Assembly: GCF_033958435.1 (NCBI RefSeq)
Contig: NC_134137.1
Span: 120,006,001 to 120,070,000 of the forward strand
Source: Carettochelys insculpta
Taxonomy: Eukaryota; Chordata; Testudines; Carettochelyidae
DNA length: 64,000 bases
Direction of reading: 5' to 3'
Shown: piece after piece, positions 21,764-31,770 of the stretch
How positions within the stretch are numbered: the first letter of the stretch is position 1
Layout: each line of letters begins with the position of its first letter
Notes under the pieces: model-generated
The model's input: only the letters and a program-made list of their open reading frames with translations
What the model was told of the DNA's origin: nothing
Databases searched by the model: none
Translations under genes and position numbers: made by a program

Positions 21764-22029
21764 TACCTGCCAATCCTCCCCGCTTCAGATCTCTGTTTAG
21801 TGTTTTGCAGGAGCATCTGAGGCGGTTGGTCAAGGAACTGGCGGGGACTGGATCGTGCACGTGGCCAGGAGCGCGCAAGGGAGCGGCGCGCACTGGCGCA
21901 TGTGCGGTCCGGCAGAAACTGCTTGGAAGATCCGATCTGCGGCGCCGGGTGAGCCCGACACCTAATGTGGAGCACCCACGGGGACACATCTCGAAGAACC
22001 ACCGTTACTACGGTGAGTAACCTTTCTTT
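21701..22029. repeat. Perfect 63-bp inverted repeat at the DIRS right end
   Basis: Bases 21701-21763 (starting AAAGAAAGGTTACTCACCGT) and 21967-22029 (ending CGGTGAGTAACCTTTCTTT) are exact reverse complements over 63 bases, with a 203-base spacer. One arm belongs to the internal complementary region and the other to the right ITR. Confidence 0.95.
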
Positions 22030-22282
22030 GTGGCTCATGAGCCATTCAGTCTCGGTATCACTCTGCTAGATGATTATTCCTTCACTAGTGACTCTTACAT
22101 TCATCAAACCTGGGCTGTCTGAAGCTTAAAGATAAGCAAGTGTGAAGCGGTAGATGACAGATTCACACTTCTCTAAACAAGCTGAAGAGGGAACTACTAC
22201 TACTTTTCACTGCCTGTCCCTTAGATACAGTAAGAGCTTCTATCTTCTTTGAGTTGAGGAAGCACAAGAAACACAAGCTAAA
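22030..22282. other. Unassigned DNA between DIRS and PLE
   Basis: No coding similarity. In particular I do not find the upstream half of the LINE endonuclease that is cut at the DIRS left end. Confidence 0.5.
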
Positions 22283-22762
22283 TTAACAAAACAAAAAAGC
22301 AGTCCAGTAGCACTTTAAAGACTAATAAAATAATTTATTAGGTGATGAGCTTTTGTGGGACAGACCCACTTCTTCAGATCATAGCCCTATCAGAACAGAC
22401 TCAATATTTAAGGCACAGAGAACCAAAAATAGTAATCAAGGTTGACAAATCAGAAAAATATTAACATGAGCAAATCCAAGAGTAGAGGGGCAGAAGTGGG
22501 GGAGGGGAGTCAAGAATTAGATAAAGCCAAGTATGCAAAAGAGCCCCTATAATGAGCGAGAAGTGCCATCCCGGTTCAAACCACATGTTAATGTGTCAAA
22601 TTTGAATATAAAAGAGTTCAACAGCCTCCCTTTCCAAACTATTGTGAAAATTCCTCTTCAGTAAAATGCAAACTTTCAGGTCATTAACAGAATGGCCCGT
22701 TCCATTAAAGTGCTGACTGACCAGTTTGTGAATCAGGAGTGTTATGTCTGTTTTATGCCCAT
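22283..22762 (-). mobile_element. PLE family B, 3' end with GIY-YIG C-terminal half
   Basis: On the minus strand, NGHKTDITLLIHKLVSQHF, then NGTGHSVNDLKVCILLKRN and EREAVELFYI, come from the PLE nuclease C-terminus. This is followed by 3' untranslated sequence and the tail AAAAAAGCAGTCCAGTAGCAC on plus at 22290. It matches the 42.3-44.2 kb copy very well. Cut at 22763 by the gypsy LTR inside the nuclease coding region. The hammerhead-like core at 22350-22379 has AAAA instead of GAAA. Confidence 0.85.
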
Positions 22763-23280
22763 TGTGGCAGGGCCAGGGTGAAGGAAGCCCAAACAAGGAG
22801 AAGGGTCTGCAGGGCAATCAGAGGCAGGTGGGTGGGAGGTGGCTTAGCCTAATTAAAGCCAGCTGGTCCCAATGACTGGGCCAATGAGAGGCCTTTAAAA
22901 CCCTCCACAGTGGGAAGGGCAGAGAGACGCAAGGAGACAGGAGCAGAGAAAGAACAGTAGGAACACCAGAGATCAGAGGAAGAGTGGGAGCTTCTACAAG
23001 ATCAAGAGTGAGGACCCGTGACTGCTATGGCCTCGAGAGGGTACCAAGGGGAATCGTCAGGGGAAGTGGCGCAGGGAGTTGCTGCACCAAGGGTGAAGGG
23101 AGTCAGCTCCTCCCACTGGCAGCTGCACAGGGTCCCTGGGCCAGAACCCAGCATTAGTGGGCAGGGGCTGGGTTACCACCCAGACCACCCCTCACCCCAG
23201 CGAAGGCAACAGGGCCCTTAAGGGGTCCTAATGGACTGACTAGAGGACAGAGGCCTAGGAATTGGACTGGCTTTGTCACA
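22763..23280 (+). repeat. Gypsy 5' LTR
   Basis: The segment starts TGTGGCAGGGCCAGG and ends GGCTTTGTCACA, giving TG...CA ends with a short imperfect inverted terminus (TGTGGCA against TGTGACA). It sits directly upstream of a primer-binding-like site and gag. No second LTR is visible downstream. Confidence 0.65.
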
Positions 23281-23300
23281 TGTGGTGTCAGTAGTGGGAT
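23281..23300 (+). promoter_or_regulatory. Candidate gypsy primer-binding site
   Basis: TGGTGTCAGTAGTGGGATC follows the LTR end by two bases; PBSs usually begin TGG and are complementary to a tRNA 3' end. The tRNA was not identified. Confidence 0.45.
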
Positions 23301-23367
23301 CTAACTGCTGTGAGGTTGCACAGTGACCCTAAAACCAACTCTCTGGGCCCCTCGTAAAGAAGTACAC

Positions 23368-24132
23368 ATGGAGCACATGATAAAGCCACTCCTGCAGGCC
23401 ACAGCTGCCCAGCAGGAGGCTACCCAGGTCCAGTAGGAGATGAACCGGTTGCTGGTGAATCAGACTGCCCAGGACCGCGCTACCCTGTAGGAGGTCGTGG
23501 AGCAGGTGAAGGCCCTGGCTGTCCAGATACCAAATCAGGACAAGACCCAGTCAATATGTGCTAGCTGTTACTTACAGAAGATGATTGGGGATGATGATGT
23601 TGAGGCCTACCTGCTGGCCTTTGAGAGAATCACTGTATGGGAGGGCAGGCCCCAGGATCAGTGGGCAAGTATTTTAGTCCTGTTTTTGAGTGAAGAAGCC
23701 CAGAAGGCATATTTTGACATGACAGAAGAAGCGGCCTCCAACTACCCCCAGCTGGAGGCAGAAATCCTAGCATGGGCGGGTGTTACAGCAGCGCTGAGGA
23801 CCCAAAGGTTCCATGAGTGGAAGTACCGGAAGGACAAAACCCTCCGAACCCAGTTGTTTGACCAAATGCACCTGGTCTGGAAGTGGTTGCGGCCGGAGGT
23901 CCACAGTGCAGGGAAGGTTGTCGAGGTAGTCATCCTGGACAGATATATCAGAGGGCTGCTGCCTGACCTACGGGAGTGGGTTGGGCAGTATGACCCTGCT
24001 ACCTTCGATGAGCTGGTGGCCGTCATAGAGAGAAGCTTGATGACCAGGGAACTGTTCCAACCCGCCCCCCCGACCCCAGAGAAGGGTACAGATACCCGAG
24101 GCAAAGAGAGGGGAGATCCAAGCAGAGGTTAA
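23368..24132 (+). pseudogene. Gypsy gag with SCAN-like capsid domain
   Basis: Gag starts at the ATG at 23368 and is broken by two TAG codons, 23434-23436 and 23488-23490, each one C-to-T step from CAG. The open part 23497-24132 (211 residues) shows the capsid N-lobe (DDDVEAYLLAFERITVWEG at 32-50) and then a SCAN-like domain at about 104-180: QRFHEWKY, WLRPEVHSAGK (130-140), VVILDRYIRGLLP (144-156), LREWVGQYDPA (158-168). SCAN domains in zinc-finger transcription factors are related to such gags. This is not a host SCAN-ZNF gene: an LTR precedes it and RT follows. It ends where the deletion joins gag to RT. Confidence 0.85.
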
Positions 24133-24690
24133 GAAAATGCTGGAGCTGGGCGTCATTGAAGAGTCGTACAGCTAGTAGTCTAGCCCTATCATATTGGTAC
24201 CCAAGCCCGATGGAAGCCCACAGTTTTGCAACGAGTTCTGAAGGTTGAAGGAGGTATCGAAATTTGACGCCTACCCCATGCCATGGGTAGGCGAACTGAT
24301 TGACCAACTGGAAAAGGCCCGATTTCTGTCCCCCCCCCCCCCCCCTCTCAATTTGCCTAAGGACTACTGGCAAATTCCTCTGACCCCAGGGGCCAAAGAG
24401 AAGAGAGCCTTCTCAACACCAGACAGACTCTTCCAGTACAGCCTCCTCCCCTTCAGTCTGCATGGCGGGCCCACAACATTCCAAAGAGTCATGGACAAGC
24501 TATTGCATTCACATGACAAGTTTGCAGCTGCCTACTTAGATGATGTCGTTGCCCACACTCCGGATTGGGACACTCACCTTGAGAAGGTGGAAGCTGTGTT
24601 GGAGACTGAGAAAAGCTGACCTTCTGGCGAATCCCACTAAGTGTGCGATTGGGTTAGCGGAAGCCAAGTACCTCGGGGTCTTACCACACC
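24115..24690 (+). pseudogene. Gypsy reverse transcriptase fragment
   Basis: Readable in two frames: EVKKMLELGVIEESYS with stops after it, ILVPKPDGS, KFDAYPMPWVGELIDQLEKA, KDYWQIPL, FSTPDRLFQYSLLPFSLHGG, then the catalytic box AAYLDDVV near 24531-24550. A C16-type run near 24330-24345 and stop codons near 24169 and 24240 break the frame. The usual fingers-palm order of a gypsy RT is kept. Protease and zinc-knuckle sequence is missing upstream, and nothing after the RT remains. Confidence 0.85.
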
Positions 24691-24764
24691 CCTTCCTACA
24701 ATTTACCCAACTGAACAAAAAGAAGTCTTGTGGCACCTTATAGACTAACGGATATTTTGGAGCA

Positions 24765-24798
24765 TAAGCTTTCCTGGGCAAAGACCCGCTTCATCAGA
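24765..24798 (-). ncRNA. Hammerhead-ribozyme-like core in PLE family A tail
   Basis: On the minus strand: CTGATGA, an A, GCGGGTC-TTTG-CCCAG, GAAA, then AGC-TTAT-GCT followed by CC. CUGAUGA, GAAA and a helix III-like AGC/GCU pair are in hammerhead order, and the base after GCU would be the cleavage-site nucleotide. Weak points: one extra A before helix II, a mismatch in helix II, and no clear helix I. Confidence 0.45.
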
Positions 24799-25315
24799 TG
24801 CATGAGTGGGGGGTTAGTTTCAGAGGGGTATTTAAAGAGTGGGGTCCCAGTAAGAGGGAAGGCCAGAGCTGACAAGGTCTATTCAGCAAGGTGGAAATGG
24901 CCCAGTATCAACTGTACTTATCAAAAGAGGCAAACACAAGTCAGATCAGATGGGGATGTGGCCTTTGTCAGAGTCTAATGGGGAGCTATTAGCACCCAGA
25001 GCAAAAAAACTGCCTTTGTAAGCTGTGAGCCACTCCCAGTCTCTGTTTAATCCATGGTTTATGGAGTCAAATTTGCAAATAAATTGCAGCTCAGAGATTT
25101 CTCTCTCCATTTGATTTTTTTGAAATTTATTTCACAACTGTCACCCTTAAATCTGCCACTGAGTGTCCAGGGAGATTGAAGTGTTCCTGCACAGGCTTCT
25201 GTACATTACCGTTCCTGATGTCTGATTTATATACATTTATTCTTTTACGGAGAGACTGTCCAGTTTGGCCAATGTAAATTGCAGTGGGGCATTGCTGGCA
25301 CATGATGGCTCATGC

Positions 25316-25365
25316 TCAAAACTTTTCTGTTAGTCTGTAAGGTGCCACAGGACCCTCTGTTGCTG
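25316..25365 (+). repeat. PLE tail filler inside the family A PLE
   Basis: TTTTCTGTTAGTCTGTAAGGTGCCACAGGAC, the family A 3' end in plus orientation, stands in the middle of the minus-strand nuclease region. It replaces the sequence that encodes the Cys-rich linker in the 42.6-kb copy. Confidence 0.7.
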
Positions 25366-26376
25366 GTTTGTTATTTGTAGTGGCTGGTGAGGATTTGTTT
25401 AAGGTTGGCAGGCTGTCTATAGGCGAGGACAGGCCTGCCTCCCAAGGTCTGTGAGAGTGAAAGATCATTGTTCAGGATGGGTTGCAGATCGCTGATGATG
25501 CACTGGGAGACGCCTTAGGTGGGGGTGTAAGTGACTGTCAGTGGTGTTCTCTTGTTTTCCTTGCGAGGCCTGTCTTGTAGCAGGTGGCTTCTGGGTACCC
25601 GTCTGGCTCTACCAATCTGTTTCCTCACTTCCTTAGGTGGGTATTGTAGTTTGAGGAAAGCTTGGTGAAGGTCTTGTGGGTGTTTGTCTCTGTCTGGATC
25701 AGAGCAAATACAGTTGTACCATTGTGGCTGGGTGTAAACAATGGATTGTGTAGTATGCCCTGGATGGAAGCTGGAGGCATGTAGATAAACATAACGGTCT
25801 GTGGGTTTTCGGTAGAGAGTGGTATTTATGTGACTGTCACTTATCTGCACAGTAGTGCCCAGGAAGTGAATTTCTTGTGTGGACTGGTCCAGGCTAAGGT
25901 TGATGGTGGGGTAGAAACTGTTGAAATCATGGTAGAACTCTTAAAAAGCCTCCTCCCCATGGGTCCAGATGATGAAGATGTCGTCAATGTAGTGCAAATA
26001 GAGGAAGGGCACTAGGGGACGAGAACTGAGAAAGCGTTGTTCCAGGTCAGACATAAAAATGTTGGCATGCTGTGGGACCATACGGATGCCCATAGCAGTG
26101 CCACTGATTTGAAGGTATAATTTGTCCCCAAATCTGAAATAGTTGTGGGTGAGGACAAAGTCACAAAGCTCTGCCACCTTTTGTGCCTCGGTCTCATCAG
26201 GAATAATGTTCCTAACAGCTTGGAGTCCATCTTCATGTGGGATATTGGTGTAAAGGGCCTCTACATCCATGGTGGCCAGGATGGTGTTTTCAGGAAAGTC
26301 ACCAATGGATTGTAGTTTCCTGAGGAAGTTGGTGGCAAATCTCCCATACCACATTCTACAGGCCTTCGTCCAAGGA

Positions 26377-26645
26377 TCCCACTGAGGAATATACAAAGAA
26401 ACTACAGCATCTGCTCAAGACCATCCCTATAAAAGCACAGGAACAGATTTACACAGATACACGTCTTGAACCCAAACCAGACTTATTCTACCTGCTACCC
26501 AAGATCCATAAACCTGGAAATCCCAGACGCCCCATCATCTCAGGCATTGGCACCCTCACTACAGGATTGTCTGGATATGTGGCCTCTCTGCTTAGACCCT
26601 GTGCTACCAGCACCCCCCAGCTTTCTTTGAGATACCACCAACACC
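26377..26645 (+). mobile_element. Inverted 5' segment of the PLE (RT fingers)
   Basis: The plus strand reads DPTEEYTKKLQHLLKTIP, then FYLLPKIHKPGNPRRPIISG and TGLSGYVASLLRPCA, the RT region upstream of the palm. The palm itself lies on the minus strand immediately to the left. The two halves therefore meet head to head at about 26370-26395, as after an inversion of the 5' part. Confidence 0.85.
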
Positions 26646-28495
26646 AGATATATTTGCACAGATATCGTCCCCTGTTGGTAGTATGTTTATACTAATTACT
26701 GCTTAGCTGGACACGTTGAAGTTTAAGGATTTTGATCCACACTCTGCCATGTAGGGTTGTGAAATTTAAATTAAGGCTTTCGACTGTGTGCTGTGCCTCA
26801 GCTGAGGTTGATCTGCTCTCTATGAATCATAGCAAGCCTCCCGCCCATTCTGTCACACCTAGTATAAAAAATAAACAGCGTAACAGTGCAAATAGCAGTT
26901 CGTAGAAGTGGTAAATGGCAGCTTGGTGCTTCTGTGAAAAAGCTTTAGTCTGCATGTTTCTACCATGGACTGGCTGAGAAACACCACAGGAAAAGAGAGA
27001 AAAATGTCCATTGTTTTAGGATAATTACATTTCACGGGCTGGCTGCTTTTTCAATCAGGTAAAGGTATATGCTTCCTGTTTGCGTCAGAGAATAGAAGTG
27101 GGACACAGTGGCAGCTGCTGTGTGTTGTCTTTGTTTTCATGTCTGTAAACAATCCAAAGTTCTTGCAGGTTTTTTGTGTGTTAAATTGTGTGCAGTAACC
27201 TATATTGCAGCATTTGCTAGCATATAAAAGTGTTTCTTTACAAAGACTTTCTACAAAAAGGAGAGAGAAGTATTGCAGCTCATCTTGTTTTTCTATGGTG
27301 CAGCTGCCATGAGCAGCATTGGTTTCATTTCTCCTTATGAATAAATGCAGCAAATGAAATTGAATTTTTGGGTGAGGATTTTAATTCATTTGTTACACTG
27401 GGATTTTCCTTCCAGGGAAGAAATCTGAGCTATTGGCTTCAAAATCTGAAGAGACTCCTTTTTAAAATCTTCTTGAGGGCAAAATTATCCATTCCTTACT
27501 GCCTTCCACCTGGTAATGCTGCTCTTTAAATGAGCCTTTTCCTGGCCTTTTGCTGGTGGAGGGGTGGCAGGCACTATGTAGGGCTTGTGCTTCCCTTTTC
27601 ATTCTTCTCTACTGCTGGCCTGGTTAAGCGTATGGTTCTGCCAGCCTCTAGGGTTCTAAATCCTGATTCAGGTCCTGAATTTCTGGAGTCTGGCTTGAGA
27701 GAGGAAAAATGTGAGGGGTTTTTTGTATACCTTCTGGGTTTTCAGCCATTAGGTCTCACATTTTCAAGCTTTTTCTGTGCAAGTATGAGAGCTGGGAACA
27801 TACCCATCTTTTTATTTTTCTTCTGAGACTCAGCAGGAAACAGGCCATTTAAGAAGAATTCCATATGTCATGAGCTTTGTGATTTTTTTTTTTTCCCCCC
27901 CCACTACAGTCACTACCTGTTGTTGACAATCTTGGAGTCTGGTATAGGGCTGAGTGGCCTGAGAGCACCTCCACAGCTGCAAGGAAATTCCCAGTTCTGG
28001 GTTTGAAAAGCAGAACATACCAGGGCCATGGAAACTAGTAAGGCTGGAGAGTTCTGACAGGGCTCACCACTGCTAGACTCAGAATTAGGCCTATAATCAC
28101 CATCTTACAGAAGGCCAGCTAACCAAGGCAGAGATGTTAATAGGCTGTTTTTTTTTCCAGCTCCTTCTGCCTCCTGACTACATAGTTATTCTGTAAATGC
28201 TGTGAAGGGTGTAATCTTGCATCCCCAAGAAGGGTCTGCTACTGACCAGTTTTTGTGTTCTGGTTGATTGGAGACTGTTGGGGGAGCTGTACTTCCTCTG
28301 TTTTAGTAGATCTGTGTTCTTTTCTACTGTTCCCGTGGATATGTGCGTCTTTGTGAAATCAGCAAATCTCCATCAACTCAGTTACAAAAGAGCAAAAATA
28401 GGTCAACTGTTGCTTCTACATCATGATCAGTCTCTCAGATGTTGTGACCAAAGACCTTTTCTCTCCCATTTCAGTTTCCATTCAACTCTTTCTAC
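26646..28495. other. Unassigned DNA
   Basis: No gene or clear repeat. ORFs at 27051-27353 (minus) and 27530-27826 (plus) have no domain. A T/C run lies near 27884-27902. Confidence 0.55.
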
Positions 28496-28499
28496 AACA

Positions 28500-28620
28500 G
28501 AAAACAAAAAAGCAGTCCAGTAGCACTTTAAAGATTAACAAAATAATTTATTTGGTAATGAGTTTTCATGGGACAGACCCACTTCTTCAGATCATAGCCG
28601 TACCAGAACAGATGTACATC
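28500..28620 (-). repeat. PLE family B tail
   Basis: Plus strand AAAAAAGCAGTCCAGTAGCAC at 28506, then TTTAAAGATTAACAAAATAATTTATT, then a hammerhead-like core at 28563-28590 (minus: CTGAAGA, GTGGG-TCTG-TCCCAT, GAAA, intact). No coding part. Confidence 0.8.
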
Positions 28621-29242
28621 TATATCTTCAAGCCAAATCTTCTTCTGGTTCCTTTCAGTTTGGCTGCCAGCCTCTTGCCACTGGAATGAAGGATCCTATC
28701 TAGCACCACTGCTTTCATCCAGACCTGCCTCCCTTCCATAAAAGTATCCGGTTCCTGCAAGTCTGGCATCTTTTATACTTGGGCGAAAGATGCATGTCAG
28801 AATAACGTTAACAGTCCTAGTGGAGGAGAAATATTTGCTTAATGAAATCTTAAAGGAGTTGGGGCTTGAATGAAAATATTCTGAGTTAAGATTCAGATAA
28901 CTCACCTTCTGTATCCTTAATCTTAGTTGCCTATATACAAATGCAAGAAGTATGGGTAATAAGCAGAAAGAACTGGAAGTGCTAATAAATAAATACAACT
29001 ATGACATCATTGGCATCACGTAAACTTGGTGGGATAATACATATGATTGGTATGTTGGTATTGAAGGGTACAGCCTACTTAGGAAGGATAGAAAGGGGGG
29101 AGGTGTTGCCTTATATATTAAAAATGTATGCACTTGGACTGAGGCAGAGATGGACGTGTTGAAAGTCTCTGGGTTATACTAAGAGGGGTAAAAAAACAAG
29201 GGTGGTGTCCTGCTACGAGTCTACTACAGGCCACCTACCCAG

Positions 29243-29452
29243 GTGGAAGAGTTGGATGTGGCTTTTTTTAAACAACTAACAATGTCGTACAGGGCCCAGG
29301 ATTTGGTGGTGATGGGGGACTTCAACTATCCAGATATATGCTGGGAAATTAATAAAGTGGGGCACAGGCTATCCAGTAAATTCTTGGATTGCACTGGAGG
29401 AAATTTTTTATTCCAAAAGGCTGAAAAAGCTACCGGGGGGAAGCTGTTGTAG
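29243..29452 (+). pseudogene. CR1 APE endonuclease fragment
   Basis: 69-residue frame with [16 protein letters not shown] near residue 24, the catalytic Asp/Asn motif of the APE-type nuclease that nicks target DNA. The earlier motifs lie upstream in other frames. The frame ends by a shift at GKLL; the SDH motif follows near 29518-29526 in another frame. Confidence 0.8.
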
Positions 29453-29788
29453 ATTTGATTTTAACAAATAGGGAGGAATTGGTAGAGGATTTGAAAGTGG
29501 AAGGCAGCTTGGGTGAAAGTGATCATGAAATCGTAGAGTTCGCAATCCTAAGGAAGGGTAGAACAGAAAACAGCAAAATAGAGAGAATGGATTTCAGGAG
29601 GGCAGATTCTGGTAAACTCAGAGCTGGTAGGTAAGGTCCCATGGGAAGCAAAACTGAGGGGAAAAACAGCTGAGGAGAGTTGGCAGTTTTTCAAAGGGAC
29701 ATTATTAAGGGCCCAAAAGCAAACTATCCTGCTGCCTAGGAAAGATACAAAATATGGCAAAAGACCGCCTTGGCTTAACCAGGAGATC

Positions 29789-30638
29789 TTGCATGATCTC
29801 AAAATAAAAAAGGAATCATATAAAAAATGGAAACTAGGACAAATTACAGAGGATGAATATAGGCAAACAACACAAGAATGCAGGGGCAAGATTAGAAAGG
29901 CTAAGGCACAAAATGAGCTCAATCTAGCTACAGGCATAAAGGGAAACAAGAAGGCTTTTTATAAATACATAAGAAACAAGAAGACGACCAGGGACAGAGT
30001 AGGGCTATTGCTCAGTAAGGAGGGAGAAACAGTAACAGAGAATTTGGAAATGGCAGAGATGCTTAATGACTTCCTTGTTTCAGTCTTCACTGAGAAGTCT
30101 GATGAAGGATTGCCTACCATAGTGAATGCTAGTGGGAAAGGGGTAGGGTTAGAAGTTGAAATTAAAAAATAAGTTAAAAATCACTTAAAAGAATTAGATG
30201 TCTGCAAGTCACCAGGGCCTGATGAAATGCATCCTAGAAAACTCAAGGAGCTGATGGAGGAGGTATCTGAGCCTTTATCTATCATTGGAAAATCATGGGA
30301 GACAGGAGAGATTCCAGAAGATTGGAAAAGGGCAAATATAGTGCCCATCTATAAAAAGGGGAATAAGAATAACCAAGGAAACTACAGGCCAGTCAGCTTA
30401 ACTTCAGTGCCAGGAAAGATAATGGAGCAGGTAATAAAATAAATCATCTGCAAGCACTTGGAATGTGGTAAGGTGATAGGGAACAGCCAGCATGGATTTG
30501 TAAAGAACAGATCATGTCAAACCAATCTGATAGCCTTCTTTGACAGAATAACGAGCCTTGTGGATAGGGGAGTACCAGGAGATGTGGTATACCTAGACTT
30601 TACTAAAGCATTTGTTACAGCCTCATGTGATATTCTTA

Positions 30639-30669
<31 letters not shown>

Positions 30670-31567
30670 GGCAAAGACAACTTAGATGAGGCTACTATAA
30701 GGTGGGTGCATAACTCGCTGGATAACCATACTCAGAGAGTAGTTCTTAATGGTTCTCAATCCTGCTGGAAAAGTATAATAAGTGGGGTTCCTCAGGGGTC
30801 TGTTTTAGGACCAGTTCTGTTCAATATCTTCATCAACAATTTAGATATTGGCATAGAAAGTAAGCTTATTATGTTTGCGGATGATACCAAGCTGGGAGGG
30901 GTTGCAACTGCTTTGGAGGATAGGGTCATAACTCAAAATGAGCTGGATAAATTGGAGAAATGGTCTGAGGTAAACAGGATGAAGTTTAATAAGGACAAAT
31001 GCAAAGTCCTCCATTTGGGAAGGAACAATCAGTTTCACACGTCCAGAATGGGGAGAGACTTGTCTCGGAATGACTACAGCAGAAAGGGATCTAGGGGTTA
31101 TAGTGGACCACAAGCTAAATATGAGTCAACAGTGTGAAGCTGTTGCAAAGAAAAGCAAACATGATTCTGGGATGCATTAATAGGTGTGCGTGAACAAGAC
31201 ACGAGAAGTCATTCTTCTGCTCTACTCTGCGCTGGTTAGGCCTCATCTGGAATATTGTGTCCAGTTCTGGGCACCACAGTTCAAGAAAGATGTGGAGAAA
31301 TTAGAGAGGGTCCAGAAAAGAGCAACAAGAATGATTAAAGGGCTAGAGAATGTGACCTATGAAGAAAAGCTTAAAAAATCGGGCTTATTTAGTTTGGAAA
31401 AGAGAAGATTGAGGGAGGGCGTGATAGCAGTTTTCAGGTATCAAAAAGGGTGTCATAAGGAGGAGGGAGAAAACTTGTTCTTTTTGGCCTCTGAGGATAG
31501 AACAAGAGGCAACGGGCTTAAACTGCAGCAAGGGAGGTTTAGGTTGGACATTAGGAAAAAGTTCTGA
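29789..31567 (+). pseudogene. CR1 reverse transcriptase, five frame segments
   Basis: Segments 29789-30172, 30227-30442, 30458-30643, 30706-31137 and 31184-31567 together give the linker, RT fingers, motif A, motifs B and C, and the thumb/C-terminal region ([20 protein letters not shown], then [10 protein letters not shown] and [11 protein letters not shown]). Catalytic FADD is present. Motif A ends AFV where AFD is expected, so one of the conserved Asp residues is lost. The segments end by stops or frameshifts; the third ends at the A25 run. Confidence 0.88.
30642..30666. repeat. A25 homopolymer
   Basis: Expansion of an A-rich codon stretch inside the CR1 RT. Confidence 0.97.
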
Positions 31568-31770
31568 ACTGTCAGGGTGGTCAAACAGTGGAATAAATTG
31601 CCAAGGGAGGTTGTGGAATCTCCATTGCTGGAGATATTTAAGAACAGGTTAGATAGATGTCTATCAGAGACGGTTTAGACAGTACATCGTCGTAGCATTA
31701 GGACAGGGGGCTGGACTCAATGGCCTCTCGAGGTCCCTTCCAGTCCTAATATTCTATGATCATGCTGAAC

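Larger units (their letters stand above)
16170..22029 (+). mobile_element. DIRS-type tyrosine-recombinase retrotransposon, nearly full length
   Basis: About 5.9 kb, GC-rich and CpG-rich against its flanks. It has inverted terminal repeats (16170-16345 against about 21825-22029), then gag, RT-RNase H and tyrosine recombinase ORFs in overlapping frames, then an internal complementary region before the right ITR. That order defines DIRS elements, which integrate with a tyrosine recombinase through a circular intermediate and leave no target-site duplication. Breaks: a gag frameshift near the G run at 18217-18221, an RT frameshift at the A run 18975-18981, an in-frame TGA in the recombinase at 21040-21042, and loss of a catalytic His. 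The left ITR also lacks about 29 outer bases present at the right. CpG richness suggests a fairly young insertion. Confidence 0.92.
22763..24712 (+). mobile_element. Gypsy LTR retrotransposon with SCAN-like gag, internally deleted
   Basis: Order: 5' LTR, PBS-like site, gag with a SCAN-like domain, then RT without the zinc-knuckle and protease that should lie between. The RT is cut off near 24712 by a family A PLE, so RNase H, integrase and the 3' LTR are gone. It is inserted in a family B PLE at 22762. The SCAN-type gag places it near the Gmr1-like gypsy group, from which vertebrate SCAN domains are thought to derive. Confidence 0.8.
24713..26376 (-). mobile_element. PLE family A, RT and GIY-YIG, decayed
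   Basis: Minus-strand PLE. RT in the ORF 25941-26396: TILATMDVEALYTNIPHEDG (motif A), TAMGIRMVPQHANIF (motif B region), YIDDIFIIW (catalytic). The RT C-terminal part is in 25515-25850 (NTTLYRKPTDRYVYLHASSF, then KNKRTPL-like end). The nuclease start is readable near 25250-25330 in another frame, and 3' untranslated sequence leads to the tail at 24717-24800 (AAGTCTTGTGGCACCTTATA). A hammerhead-like core lies at 24765-24798. The Cys-rich linker is missing and a PLE-tail-like filler sits at about 25316-25365. The 5' RT section continues in inverted orientation after 26377. Confidence 0.88.
28890..31770 (+). mobile_element. CR1 LINE, nearly complete ORF2, decayed
   Basis: From an APE endonuclease start (YTNARS-like block near 28930, ETWW-like block near 29020) to a typical CR1 3' end GTCCCTTCCAGTCCTAATATTCTATGATC at 31731-31760. 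Endonuclease GDFNYPD motif near 29310-29340; RT linker 29789-30172; RT start 30180-30442 ([22 protein letters not shown]); motif A YLDFTKAFV (30590-30617); motif [12 protein letters not shown] and motif C MFADDTKLGG in 30706-31137; C-terminal domain 31184-31567. Several frameshifts and stops. An A run at 30642-30666 has expanded inside the RT. Same subfamily as the 5.8-7.9 kb copy. Confidence 0.92.

Noticed and set aside
23497..24132. Host SCAN zinc-finger gene
   Set aside because: An LTR lies upstream, RT follows directly and no zinc fingers are present.
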